10,401 nucleotides of DNA from Larix sibirica (GCA_004151065.3 NWUY0303937943.1:1167-11567), one strand, 5' to 3'; counted from the first letter of the stretch, positions 1 through 7,310 are shown. Program-made: numbers and translations. The notes: generated by a model not told the origin, from the sequence alone.

Positions 1-102
1 TGGCATTTGCGTCTAGTGTTCCCCATGATTTTTGCAGCATAGGTTAACCCCCTCTCGTGGATATTAACTTTGGTTATTGTAGCGGATATTAATTGTACTC
101 CA
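1..102 (+). repeat. 5' LTR of the miniature element (first three bases cut off)
   Basis: Matches 171-267 over its length, with shared blocks TGGCATTTGCGTCTAGT, CTCGTGGAT and TAACTTTGG-like, and a few substitutions and small indels. It ends CA just before the primer binding site. Confidence 0.85.
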
Positions 103-107
103 AAAAA

Positions 108-118
108 TGGTATCAGAG
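108..118 (+). other. Primer binding site for initiator-Met tRNA
   Basis: TGGTATCAGAG is complementary to the 3' end of plant tRNA-iMet (which ends CTCTGATACCA). It begins five bases after the LTR end. The next base is T where the perfect site has C. This fixes the element on the + strand. Confidence 0.85.
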
Positions 119-167
119 TGATAGGTCTCGAGTTCAAAACTCACCTTGGTAATGCCAGGGAGGAGAT

Positions 168-267
168 TGTTGGCATTTGCGTCTAGTTCTCCCCGTTTTC
201 ACGACATGGGTTAAACCCTTCTCGTGGATCTAAACTTTGGAAATTGTAGAGGAGATTAATGCATGCA
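168..267 (+). repeat. 3' LTR of the miniature element
   Basis: 100 bp, starting TG and ending CA, preceded by the purine tract at 158-166. Divergence from the first LTR shows the insertion is not recent. Confidence 0.85.
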
Positions 268-268
268 G

Positions 269-652
269 GTTTTGGTCTAACGACAATCATGTTGCAACAT
301 CCCATTGTCCCCTTCCTTATATATAATAATGGCAGAGTCATCGAGCAGGAAACTGGAAAAATAAAGAGGAAATGGGAATCTTTTGGGCATAACTATCACT
401 AGAGGCATCAAAGCACTAAATCCTTTACGATTCTTCGATGATATTCTTCTCCTAGGAGGAGCATCAACAGTGATTGCCACTAGATTTAGGTCAATCTTGG
501 ATTCCTTTTTGGAAGTGTCAAGTGGAGTCATCAATGAAGGTAAAAGTAAAGTTTATGGATGGAATATCAGAACAACAATCCTCCATGACATTGCAATAAT
601 TTTGAGATTTCCTTACACCAACACACGGAAGAACTTCAACTACTTAGGTGTT
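269..652 (+). pseudogene. LINE reverse transcriptase, palm region (broken)
   Basis: The family function is target-primed reverse transcription of the element's own RNA. From about 281 the frame reads RQ, a short non-matching stretch, then PLSPSLYIIMAES (302-340), corresponding to the family's RQGxPLSPxLFxxxAE block. A single in-frame TAA follows (362-364). Next come GITITRGI and FFDDILLLGGAS, the catalytic F(A)DD box with both aspartates kept but Ala changed to Phe. The thumb entry follows with SGVINEGKSKVYGWNI and NYLGV. After 652 the translation stops resembling the family, although the frame stays open to a TGA at 686-688. The family match is by recognised motifs, not by a search. Confidence 0.85.
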
Positions 653-689
653 GATCGAGGAATAGATTTCCTAAAACAACAATTTTGAA

Positions 690-960
690 TTTTACTTGGC
701 TGGAGTAAAATAGGTGGGATTATGACCCTAATTTTAAAGCCTATTTAAAGAAATTACAATCATATTGCATGTATTAGTTACTTGCACCTGATGCTCTTTA
801 TAAAATCTAATTAATTAAACAAATTGAGAAAAATTAACATCTAAAATATTTTAAATAGGGTTAAAACAACAAAGAGAGTGAATCAAAATTAAACTATATA
901 AACAAGGAGGAAAAATAAAAACCAGCCATTTCAAGACTCAAGATTGAGGCAAAAACAGAT
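690..960. other. AT-rich sequence without a recognisable gene
   Basis: No open frame or motif that I can support. It lies downstream of the poly(A) signals of the minus-strand gene and probably represents its 3' flank. It holds one arm (781-792) of a 12-bp inverted repeat whose other arm is at 1220-1231. Confidence 0.5.
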
Positions 961-963
961 AAT

Positions 964-969
964 TTTATT
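964..969 (-). terminator. Candidate poly(A) signal, distal
   Basis: TTTATT on + is AATAAA on the minus strand, in an AT-rich setting (minus-strand context CATCAATAAAATTATC). It lies about 305 bases downstream of the TAA that ends the minus-strand exon at 1273, a normal 3' UTR length for a plant gene. Confidence 0.45.
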
Positions 970-1000
970 GATGATATATCTGAGTTACAAATCTAAAGAT

Positions 1001-1006
1001 TTTATT
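1001..1006 (-). terminator. Candidate poly(A) signal, proximal
   Basis: A second AATAAA on the minus strand (context GAAAATAAAATC), 37 bases before the distal one. Plant genes often have several signals, so both may have been used. Confidence 0.4.
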
Positions 1007-1272
1007 TTCACATTTATGCAAAAATGAGGACCAAATGAACACTTAGAAGTCTAGGATAGCATTGATTCTTCATACAAAGAATTTTGTTTTCCAAGAAGAA
1101 AATATGACAGACAACTGTTGGATCAGATAGAAATTTGGGATGCCACTTCTTGATTCTGCAAAGCCAATCCTTATTAGTACCTGAAAATTAATTCAAATTC
1201 TAAAAGAAATGAACAAACTATCAGGTGCAAGCCAACCTTCAACCATGAATAATGATTCTGCACAAGATCCTC

Positions 1273-1443
1273 TTAGTCAAACTTCAGTGCTCTTTTGCTG
1301 CCAACAAGATCATCTTTAGTGTTATAGTAGAACTCAGAGATAAAGAAATATTGAAAATCCCAAGATGAATCAAGAGCTAACTTTATCGGAATGTTTTCTC
1401 CCTTTTTCTCTTTCCTGAGAAATCCTTGTACCTCCCTTTTATC
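1273..1443 (-). CDS. Last exon of an unrecognised minus-strand plant gene
   Basis: Read from 1443 down, 56 codons are open and end at TAA (1275-1273). The product is a basic stretch (KEKKGENIPIKLAL) followed by an aromatic-rich end (SSWDFQYFFISEFYY, then TKDDLVGSKRALKFD). The composition is protein-like and unlike the low-complexity surroundings. Two starts are possible. One follows AAAG at 1444 in phase 0, which fits the AAG|GTGGGC donor at 1980/1979. The other follows TTTCTCAG near 1415, which would need a weak donor (CA|GTCATA) near 1950. The 3' flank holds two AATAAA signals. I do not recognise the family, and 56 codons without a stop could be chance, but the residue pattern argues otherwise. 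Confidence 0.55.
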   Translation of the reverse strand, partial: DKREVQGFLRKEKKGENIPIKLALDSSWDFQYFFISEFYYNTKDDLVGSKRALKFD

Positions 1444-1979
1444 CTTTGATTGGTAAGTTGAGGTAGTTTAAAGCTACCTTTTAGTTAAGGGGGTAATTAT
1501 TAATTTGGGAAAGATAGAAATAAATTAAATTATAATAATAATGTTTAAAATAACACTAAACAGGAGGGACCCCTTTCGACTTTTAATCATCTCCTTTGTC
1601 CCTTGTTTCTCCAAGAATATAAAATAAATAGTGAGAAATGCAGTAATCTTCTCAAAGCACATTCATAACGAAATCATGCACTTGATATACTCTCAATAGG
1701 ACCACATATATATAGCATCAAAACATAATAACTTAGGTCCAAAATATGTTGTAAGTGATGCATGCCTCCAAATATTCATATGTTCACAAAATCTGTCCAA
1801 AAGCCAAAATATTGTCCAAAATCATATTAGTATCTAAATGTAATGTGCATGAAACTTAAAATAAACCACATATATCTATCAAGTAAAATAAGTTGAATGT
1901 GAAGGACTGGGCCTTCCTTCTTGTTTTTCTATTTTGGATTCCTTTATGACTGTCCACCTTTCCTTTGAAGACTGCCCAC
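1444..1979 (-). other. Probable intron between the two exons
   Basis: AT-rich minus-strand sequence starting GTGGGC and ending in AAAG before the last exon. The polypyrimidine tract is weak. If exon A runs on past the donor it meets a stop at 1946-1944, giving a possible unspliced end ...RKGGQS. No other feature seen. Confidence 0.4.
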
Positions 1980-2479
1980 CTTGACTATTTTTGTAGGAAT
2001 TTTACCCTTGGTATCCAATGAACGGATTGGGACAACTTTTGGCACTTCAATATCTGGTAAAGCTTGAGCACAAGAAATATTTGATGGAGTTGGATGATTA
2101 GGATGTTGATTTAACAGAGGGGGAGGTGGCAGGGGTAATGAATTAGTTGGCCATCCCCTAATCCCGGAAGGATGATTTGGAATGATCTGATTCCAACCAT
2201 GATTTGGTCTAGGTTTCATCGAGGCATGCATAGGAACTCGGATCCCAAGAATACTGGGATGGGAATGAACAGGGGGTGGCCTAATTATGGGATGAATAGG
2301 AGGTTGTTGGACTTGGCCACCAAAGTTGAGGAAACCAGTTCGCAAGATCTGATGAAATTCATTTGAATCGACGTCGAAGTGGATAGAAAATTTGAGCCTC
2401 TTATTTCTACCTCCATTTCTTTTATGGATAACCTCTATTCCAGTTACCTCTTTTAACCCTATTGTTTCTTCCTCCTCCC
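1980..2479 (-). CDS. Internal exon encoding a proline-rich protein, family unknown
   Basis: On the minus strand a good 3' splice site (GATATTTTTCTGCAG, ending at 2480) is followed by 500 bases open in one frame. The first two bases complete a codon begun in an exon I cannot place. The N-terminal part is charged (EEEETIGLKEVTGIEVIHKR, then KRLKFSIHFDVDSNEFHQIL). The rest is rich in Pro, His and Asn (RPPPVHSHPSILGIR, LPLPPPPLLNQHPNHP), and the exon ends near GKIPTKIVK. A donor AAG|GTGGGC at 1980/1979 is in phase with the exon at 1443-1273. There are no stops, in contrast to every transposon frame nearby. It could be a live gene, a recent duplicate or a captured fragment. No start codon or first exon is identified, and an LTR element lies upstream in the putative intron. 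Confidence 0.6.
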
Positions 2480-3080
2480 CTGCAGAAAAATATCATCTAA
2501 TGGTCGAAGAAAAAATTATTAGTACAAGCAAGAACAGTAATAACCGTTATCAAATCAACTAATTGTAATCTAAAGCAGTCTATCAATGGATCCTTTTAAC
2601 AATCATACATGCATACAGAAAATAGATAGGGAAATGGAAGGAGAGAGAAACTTCACTTCACAACATTGACTTCTTTTGATACTTCTTTTTTAGCAAGGGG
2701 AAAAGGATAAATTGTAGGGAATGAAAACTGGAACAAAAATAAATGAATGGAAAGGTACTGCAAAATGAAGGGATGTGAACGACACTTTCTCACATTCCAT
2801 AAAATCAACTATCCAACATGATATCCAAACCACACAATAGTCTTGCTCAAATATTGGAGGTCTTCATAAAGAGATTACAAAATGATAGTTTCTTCTATTC
2901 TTTGTGTTGTCAACATTCTTTTTTGCAAACTTCATCAATCTAACTATACTTATATCAAATGAGCAGAAAAACAACCCATTTTTTAAAATTGAAGCCGCCC
3001 CAAACAAAACATGAATTCACTGAATGCTTCTAAACATAATTTTTTTTTAAACATGACTTTTACTGATTGTAAGTCATTCA
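2480..3080 (-). other. Probable intron, AT-rich, no exon identified
   Basis: The minus-strand sequence next to the exon is T-rich and ends in CTGCAG, as an intron should. A short stretch near 2690-2655 can be read as AKKEVSKEVN but lacks convincing splice sites. The LTR element at 3081-5704 inserted at its upstream end. Confidence 0.45.
3076..3080. repeat. Target site duplication, left copy (ATTCA)
   Basis: ATTCA directly before the TG at 3081 pairs with ATTCT at 5705-5709 directly after the other LTR. Four of five bases match, as expected for an old LTR insertion. Confidence 0.55.
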
Positions 3081-3386
3081 TGAAACGAACAGAGTTCGTT
3101 CACCAAAGGAAAACCCATTGTAAATAATAAAGATAATCCATAAATGGAAATTAATAAAAATATATATTTGGATAGAAGATATGATGATTTTCATTTTACA
3201 ATGTTCAAACTTATATAAGTCCCTTGTGCTTTTTTACCATAAGGACACGTCTTTTGACATTTTAATGATAATTATTATTATTATTAATATATATTAATAG
3301 ATATATTTATAAATAACAATATTAATAATATTAATATTGTTATTTATAAATATATCTATTATTATGTTATATTTTTTTATATAACA
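3081..3386 (-). repeat. 3' LTR (in element orientation) of the coiled-coil element
   Basis: Closely matches 5411-5704, including a long identical block around 3133-3206 / 5465-5538 (AATCCATAAATGGAAATTAA and onward). It differs by substitutions and by an extra stretch of about 15 bp that completes a palindrome. The start has an ACGAAC-AGA-GTTCGT hairpin, imperfect in the other copy. Confidence 0.85.
3295..3361. repeat. Perfect 67-bp palindrome inside one LTR
   Basis: Arms 3295-3326 and 3330-3361 are exact reverse complements (32 bp each) around a three-base centre, AAT. The other LTR has the right arm but not the left one. It could form a hairpin or cruciform. Confidence 0.95.
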
Positions 3387-3458
3387 TTGCTTTCCGGTTC
3401 AGAAATGCTTTGTTCTCAAAGCATATTGATGAAGAATACTTTTATCGTTTGTTCTTGT

Positions 3459-4718
3459 TTATAAGGCTTTCTTGTGATCTTCTGTGTTGATAGCTGTGAC
3501 ACTTGACGAAACGAGACGATGTGTTCTTTCAAACATGAAGTAAAAATGTTGTGTCATTTGTGACGTGGTCCACCCAAGATCTAGCTTCATTGGAATTGTT
3601 TGCTGATCAATTGTCTGGAGTTGACGATTTTGACTTTGCTCTTTGTAGGAATAATATTGGTAATTTTCCTCTTGTCCTTGTTGTTGATCATAACTACTCT
3701 TGTGTTTTGGATGGCGATATGGTACTCGAGTTGCTAGTGGAGTGTTTACATGAACTTCAACTCTTGGTGCTTCTAATGATTTATTGATCAATACCTTTTC
3801 AATATAACTATTTTCTGGAATTGGAACATTGATTGGTTTTGTATTGGTTCTCCTTCCAACATCTGAATTTGTATTGATGATGTCGCTATGTCAGTGGTTT
3901 CAGTCATTTTTTTTCTTTCCATAGTTTGGATATCCTTTGTTGAATATTTTTCTAGCTTCTCATCATTTAGTTTTTTTATTTGTTCGGTCAACTCTTGATT
4001 GTGATTTGTAAGGTAGCGATTTTCTTCTTGCGTTTGTAGTAATTTCCCTTCAATGTCTTCATTAACTTGCTCTTTTTTTAGTATTTTTTAACTTCCTTAT
4101 TTTCGTAACTAGCATCTTATTATGGTTTCTTAGTAGGAAGATTTCTCCAGTCTGGTTTGATAACGTTTTATTGATCTTTGTGATCTCTCACTTCGGTGTG
4201 TTGTTAATGTCATCTTTTTGTTGCTGGAGTTCTTTTATTTGTTGTTGACGACGATAGTCCTTTGATTCTTGGCATTGAAATTTCTCTTGCATTTGCGTAA
4301 TTTCCTCATTTATGTCGACGATGAGTTTATTTAAACGCTTTATTTCTTCTTCTAAATCATTATCGCTTCTATAAGGTGATTCTTCATCATTTTCTGACTT
4401 TTTTATTTTTTCTTCAAGGTTTTGTTTGTGCCTTTTTAATAATGATATTTCTTCATTCTTATTTGATAACATTTTTCAATATTTTCTTTAGCTTTTTCCA
4501 ACTTTTGATTTCAATCTTTTAAGCGACGATTCTCTTGTTATGTCAACTTATTAAGAATGAGCTACTTACTCATCTCAAATTGTAGATGATGATTGGTTGC
4601 TTTATATTGCTCTAACTCCCTAGTACTGCTTGTAGTTGCTTCTGCATCTCTAAATATGTAACCACCATAGTTTGTGATCTCGAATTCTATATTTTTTTCT
4701 TCTATTTTTTGTAATTAA
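3459..4718 (-). pseudogene. Degenerate long coiled-coil gene carried by the LTR element
   Basis: About 420 codons can be followed on the minus strand across three apparent frameshifts (near 4472, 4085 and 3880) and four or so stops. From the N-terminus there is a short non-coil part (IEFEITNYGGYIFRDAEATT). A long heptad-rich, Glu/Lys/Gln/Asn-rich coil follows, for example LEEEIKRLNKLIVDINEEIT, LKKEQVNEDIEGKLLQTQEE and LTEQIKKLNDEKLEKY. The end is a non-coil tail rich in Gln, Tyr and Pro (SSYDQQQGQEENYQYYSYKE, LDLGWTT) with TAA at 3461-3459. No ATG is visible at the start: the frame opens after a TAA near 4720, so it may have followed a splice or a lost start. The strand agrees with the LTR element. 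The coil could act in particle assembly as a gag substitute, or be a captured host filament-like protein; neither is shown. Confidence 0.65.
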
Positions 4719-4827
4719 TAATTTATACCATTATTAATTGATATAATAATTATTACTATTAAAAATAATAGTAAATATTATTATTATTTTTATTATAAAG
4801 GAAATATGTTTAAGGTTTTTGGAGGCT
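4690..4827. other. Very AT-rich spacer between leader and coiled-coil gene
   Basis: Almost only A and T, with short inverted repeats such as TTACTATT / AATAGTAA (4752-4775). It may be an intron or an untranslated spacer; nothing further is seen. Confidence 0.5.
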
Positions 4828-5340
4828 CAACTAAGTTAGAGAGGATGGGCAGGTGTGCAGCGTAGAGAATGGTAGCACGGGCCGAGAGTTGGAGGCAGCG
4901 AATAGCAGCAAGGAGGAGGCGATGGATATGGGGATGTTATCCAGATGGATTTGGGGAGGAGGGTGGAGCGATGAGTGGGAGGGTGAAGTAGACGCGTAGG
5001 TGTGGAAGGTGGAGTTTGAGGGTGCGTAAGAGCGAGCGGAGAGCTACACGATGAAGGGAGTGAGGAGGAGTGCGTTGGGGGGTGAGAGTGCAGGGTAGAT
5101 GAGGGCGCATCGTGGAGGTGGTGTGGAGCAGGGAAAGAGGGAGGCGCAGGTGGAGGGCGCGGTAAGGGAGGAGGATGCAAGAGCGGCGTAGAGGATTAGT
5201 GTTGGCGCATATGCGAGAGGGAATGCGTGAGGTTTGGCTATTGGAGCATGGACTATGTGAGCAACAATGAACTATGTGCGATGGAATGAGGGGATATAAT
5301 TGCGTGGATGGTGGAGAAGCAAGTGTAATGGCTAAAATCC
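4828..5340 (-). other. G-rich, CpG-rich block in the element leader
   Basis: About 500 bp of G-rich + strand (C-rich on the element strand), with many CpG, GGAGG and GGCGC steps, inside a window that is otherwise AT-rich and CpG-poor. The edges are sharp: near-pure AT on the left and ordinary sequence from about 5340. A minus-strand frame (5180-4836) encodes a Pro/Ser/His-rich, low-complexity peptide, but this is what any C-rich strand would give. It may be the element's untranslated leader or a captured piece of a host gene. Confidence 0.6.
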
Positions 5341-5402
5341 AGTTCCTTGGTCAAAGACCACGAATTCAAGAAACTTGATAGTTTAGCCAAAATCCGGGAC
5401 CA

Positions 5403-5409
5403 GATACCA
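5403..5409 (-). other. Partial tRNA-iMet primer binding site of the coiled-coil element
   Basis: Minus strand TGGTATC, one base inside the LTR at 5411. The next bases (TGGTCCCGG) depart from the iMet complement, so either the site has decayed or a different tRNA was used. It sets the element on the minus strand. Confidence 0.5.
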
Positions 5410-5410
5410 C

Positions 5411-5704
5411 TCAAACGAACATAGTTTGTTCACCACAGGAAAACCCAATGTAAATAATAAAAATAATCCATAAATGGAAATTAATAAAAATATATATTTG
5501 GATAGAAGATATGATGATTTTCATTTTACAATGTTCGGACTTATATTTAAGTCTCTTGTGTCTTTTTACCATAAGGACACATCTTTTGAAATTTTAACAA
5601 TAATTACTATTTTTATTATTATATATTAATATCAATATTAATATTAATATTTTATTTTTATTTATAAATATATCTATTATTATGTTATATATTTTTATAT
5701 AACC
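5411..5704 (-). repeat. 5' LTR (in element orientation) of the coiled-coil element
   Basis: Direct repeat of 3081-3386. Both terminal dinucleotides carry a change relative to TG...CA, and it lacks the left arm of the palindrome seen in the other LTR. Confidence 0.85.
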
Positions 5705-5709
5705 ATTCT
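5705..5709. repeat. Target site duplication, right copy (ATTCT)
   Basis: Pairs with ATTCA at 3076-3080 with one mismatch. Confidence 0.55.
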
Positions 5710-6428
5710 CATCTTAATCTTTCACTTCTAGGTATCAACATAACTGATTTGTTTATAAAGGAGTAATTGGTTGTTAATTTTATTATGACTAAAAGGGAGC
5801 TCCAGAATCCAGCTCAAAGAAAATGATTTGATTCTTTTCTAACCATAACATCATACTCCTTTCATCTTTGACTTTATTGTTCTTATCTTTTAGACCCTAA
5901 AATTATTAGTAAAAAATGATTTGCAGAGGGAAATTCTCATAATGTCTATGATGATTGAAGCTCAACACAATCATAGTACTGAAATAATATTTGTTTTACT
6001 CTTCATCCTTGTATGCATGCTGTAAAAGGAATAACAGGGTTGGAAAACTCATCATTATTACTTGTGTTTCATGATTCAAATACTATCTTATTCCAATGTT
6101 ATTATTTTCCTTATCAAATGACCTTGCTTGGAATTTTCGCAAGAGTCAACATTATATTCAGCTAAAAACCAAAACTCAAAACATACTCGAGCTGAAAAAT
6201 TATGTCATTTCTCGGAAACCGCCGAGACTTCAAATTGAAGCTACGTTTATTTGTCTCAACCAAAACATGATTTCAAAACAATAGAAATTTCTTCTTTAAA
6301 GAAGACTGTCAAGCCAACTGGGTTTCAATGATGTATTCATTTCAATTTAGCCTTCATTTCATATCTAAAGAGGGTTGGGTCGGTCGCTGGAGAAAAATAA
6401 CATAATTTGAGCCTGCACAATGTACCCA
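5710..6428. other. Rest of the inserted segment, no gene identified
   Basis: AT-rich. If the gene on the minus strand begins near 6430, this should be its 5' UTR, first exon(s) and intron, but I cannot fix an exon. A minus-strand ATG near 6334 reads MNTSLKPSWLDSLL then stops. A + strand frame at 6096-6284 has no recognisable family. Confidence 0.4.
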
Positions 6429-6430
6429 GA

Positions 6431-6460
6431 AAACCCTAGTCTTTACTATATATATATATA
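6431..6460 (-). promoter_or_regulatory. Possible promoter: TA-repeat TATA element and telo-box
   Basis: AAACCCTA (6431-6438) is the plant telo-box, common in proximal promoters and 5' UTRs of growth-related genes. Next to it is an uninterrupted (TA)7 run (6447-6460) that could serve as a TATA element. Read on the minus strand, TATA comes first and the telo-box follows, pointing toward the exons at 2479-1273. Both motifs are short and could be chance in AT-rich DNA. Confidence 0.3.
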
Positions 6461-6477
6461 GTCTTTAATATATATAT
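6439..6477. repeat. Tandem GTCTTTA-(TA)n duplication at the insertion edge
   Basis: GTCTTTAC plus a TA run (6439-6460) is followed at once by GTCTTTAA plus a shorter TA run (6461-6477). LINE coding sequence resumes directly afterwards at 6478. The duplication may reflect repair or slippage at the junction. Confidence 0.7.
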
Positions 6478-7310
6478 CCATTTCTCTTCTCCTAGCTCGA
6501 AAACTTGGAACGACATTATAAGGAAAATTAAAGGGAATTTTGAGAAATGGGGTGCAAAATGGATAAATCCTTATGAGTACATTGTACTCATTAAATCAGT
6601 CCTCTCAGCACTCCCCATATACAAATTTTATGCCCTCTTGGTCCTACAAGGAGTGATGTCTCAAATCACTATGGAAATACAAAGATTTCTTTGGTAGGGA
6701 GGGAAGTCAAAGTCTAAAATGTTCCATATTGTAAACTAGAACACAATAATGACACCCAAAAACAAGGGAGGCTTAGGGATAAAATAACCATCTCTCATGA
6801 ATCAATCCCTTTGTGCCAAAATCCTGTGGAGAATGGTTACAGGGAAGATGGAATGGTGGAAGTGTTTTCTTCACAAAAAATATTTCATAGGAAGTAGGAA
6901 GCAATGTTTGGATAAGCCCCTCCCGAAGAAGAAAGGCTCCTTGATCTAGAGACTTCTAAAAGTGGCAACTCCAATGGGAAAGCCATGCAAATTTGGAATG
7001 AAAGTGTTATGGTCAATTCTCCAATGAAGAGCATCCAAGATCTCAGTCCTCTAAAATCATGGGTGGAAGATAAAAGAATCAAGGATCTTGCTAATATTTT
7101 CATGTGGAATGGGGATAGTGACCGCTGGAATGGTTGAAAACTTATTAACATGCCTATGTTAATACACCCTCTCCTTGAAAGGCTATTTATCGAGTTGGTG
7201 GGATGTGCCCCTATGAATGACATCACGAAATCCCAAGGCTGGGTAGACAAGGATACTTAGTCAAAGAGGGGTACACCTCGGAGTTAAACACTCTCCCTCT
7301 TCCTCCAATT
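6478..7310 (+). pseudogene. LINE reverse transcriptase thumb and connection (broken)
   Basis: Continues the palm piece at 269-652. The frame at 6506 reads WNDIIRKIKGNFEKWGAKWI, then VLIKSVLSALPIYKF (family block LIKSVLSALPIY). FLW-stop-GGKSKSK, PKNKGGLGIK and LWRMVTGKMEWWK follow, then the repeated-tryptophan region (IWNESVMVNSPMKSIQDLSP, KSWVEDKRIKDLANI). Frameshifts occur near 6960-6985 and 7255. The stops at 6695-6697, 6737-6739 and 6947-6949 sit where the family has Gln or Trp. This region contacts template and primer in the intact enzyme; here it cannot be expressed whole. Confidence 0.88.

Larger units (their letters stand above)
1..267 (+). mobile_element. Miniature LTR retrotransposon (TRIM/SMART type), nearly complete
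   Basis: Two direct repeats of about 100 bp (1-102 and 168-267) flank an internal part of only 65 bp. The second repeat starts TGTTGGC and ends GCATGCA. The first starts three bases into the same sequence because the window cuts it, and it ends CTCCA. Five bases after the first repeat is TGGTATCAGAG, which matches the complement of the plant initiator-Met tRNA 3' end. A purine run (GGGAGGAGAT) lies directly before the second repeat. LTR, primer site, polypurine tract, LTR with no coding room is the definition of a TRIM; the total of about 270 bp is near the SMART size class. It abuts LINE reverse transcriptase sequence on the right, so it probably inserted into the LINE. The left target duplication lies outside the window. 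Confidence 0.85.
3081..5704 (-). mobile_element. Non-autonomous LTR retrotransposon with a coiled-coil gene
   Basis: Direct repeats of about 300 bp (3081-3386, 5411-5704) bound 2.0 kb. On the minus strand the repeats run from TG(T)TATATA to GTTCGTTTCA, so TG...CA ends are visible, with one base changed at each end of the right copy. TGGTATC, the start of the iMet primer site, lies one base inside the 5' LTR. A purine-rich CCGGAAAGCAA precedes the 3' LTR. The internal part contains, in element order, a CpG-rich leader (5340-4828), an AT-rich gap and a broken coiled-coil gene (4718-3459), all on the same strand. No reverse transcriptase, integrase, protease or CCHC knuckle is recognisable. It must have been mobilised in trans. 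It resembles the gag-only or large non-autonomous classes in plan, but the protein is not one I recognise. Confidence 0.7.
653..6477 (-). other. Non-LINE segment inserted in the LINE, carrying plant gene exons
   Basis: These 5.8 kb separate two LINE halves that would join within one motif. After removal of the nested LTR element (3081-5704) about 3.2 kb remains. That part holds two clean minus-strand exons, minus-strand poly(A) signals near the left end, and a TATA-like run with a telo-box at the right end. It therefore looks like much of a host gene, introns kept, moved into the LINE. I see no terminal inverted repeats and no clear target duplication at the edges. The mechanism is unknown: a gene-capturing DNA transposon or repair filler are both possible. 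The exact edges are uncertain by some tens of bases. Confidence 0.55.

Noticed and set aside
277-534. Minus-strand frame opposite the LINE RT
   Set aside because: It lies antisense to clear reverse transcriptase motifs on the + strand.
2172-2366. Plus-strand 64-codon frame
   Set aside because: It is antisense to the proline-rich exon, which has splice sites and a longer open frame.
3551-3787. Plus-strand 78-codon frame
   Set aside because: It is the antisense shadow of the Gln/Tyr-rich tail of the coiled-coil gene, whose strand agrees with the LTR element.
4836-5180. Minus-strand Pro/Ser/His-rich 114-codon frame
   Set aside because: A C-rich strand gives such a peptide automatically. It has low complexity, no domain and no link to the coiled-coil frame.
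3081-5704. Endogenous pararetrovirus or MITE pair as an explanation of the 300-bp direct repeats
   Set aside because: The repeats are direct, with TG/CA ends, a primer site and a target duplication. No viral protein motif and no inverted termini are present.
6096-6284. Plus-strand 62-codon frame
   Set aside because: No family, no conserved pattern and no regulatory context; the length is expected by chance.
6285-6340. Minus-strand MNTSLKPSWLDSLL, reminiscent of the start of PLATZ zinc-binding proteins
   Set aside because: The frame stops at once, the following Cys/His pattern is not there in any frame, and the downstream exons are not PLATZ-like.
653-6440. Helitron model (A|TC at about 657 and CTAG|T at 6436-6440)
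   Set aside because: No convincing hairpin lies before CTAG, and the host bases left after it do not match the LINE. The short motifs occur by chance. It was kept only as one possible mechanism for the insertion.
6885-7250. Minus-strand 121-codon frame
   Set aside because: It is antisense to recognisable LINE protein sequence.
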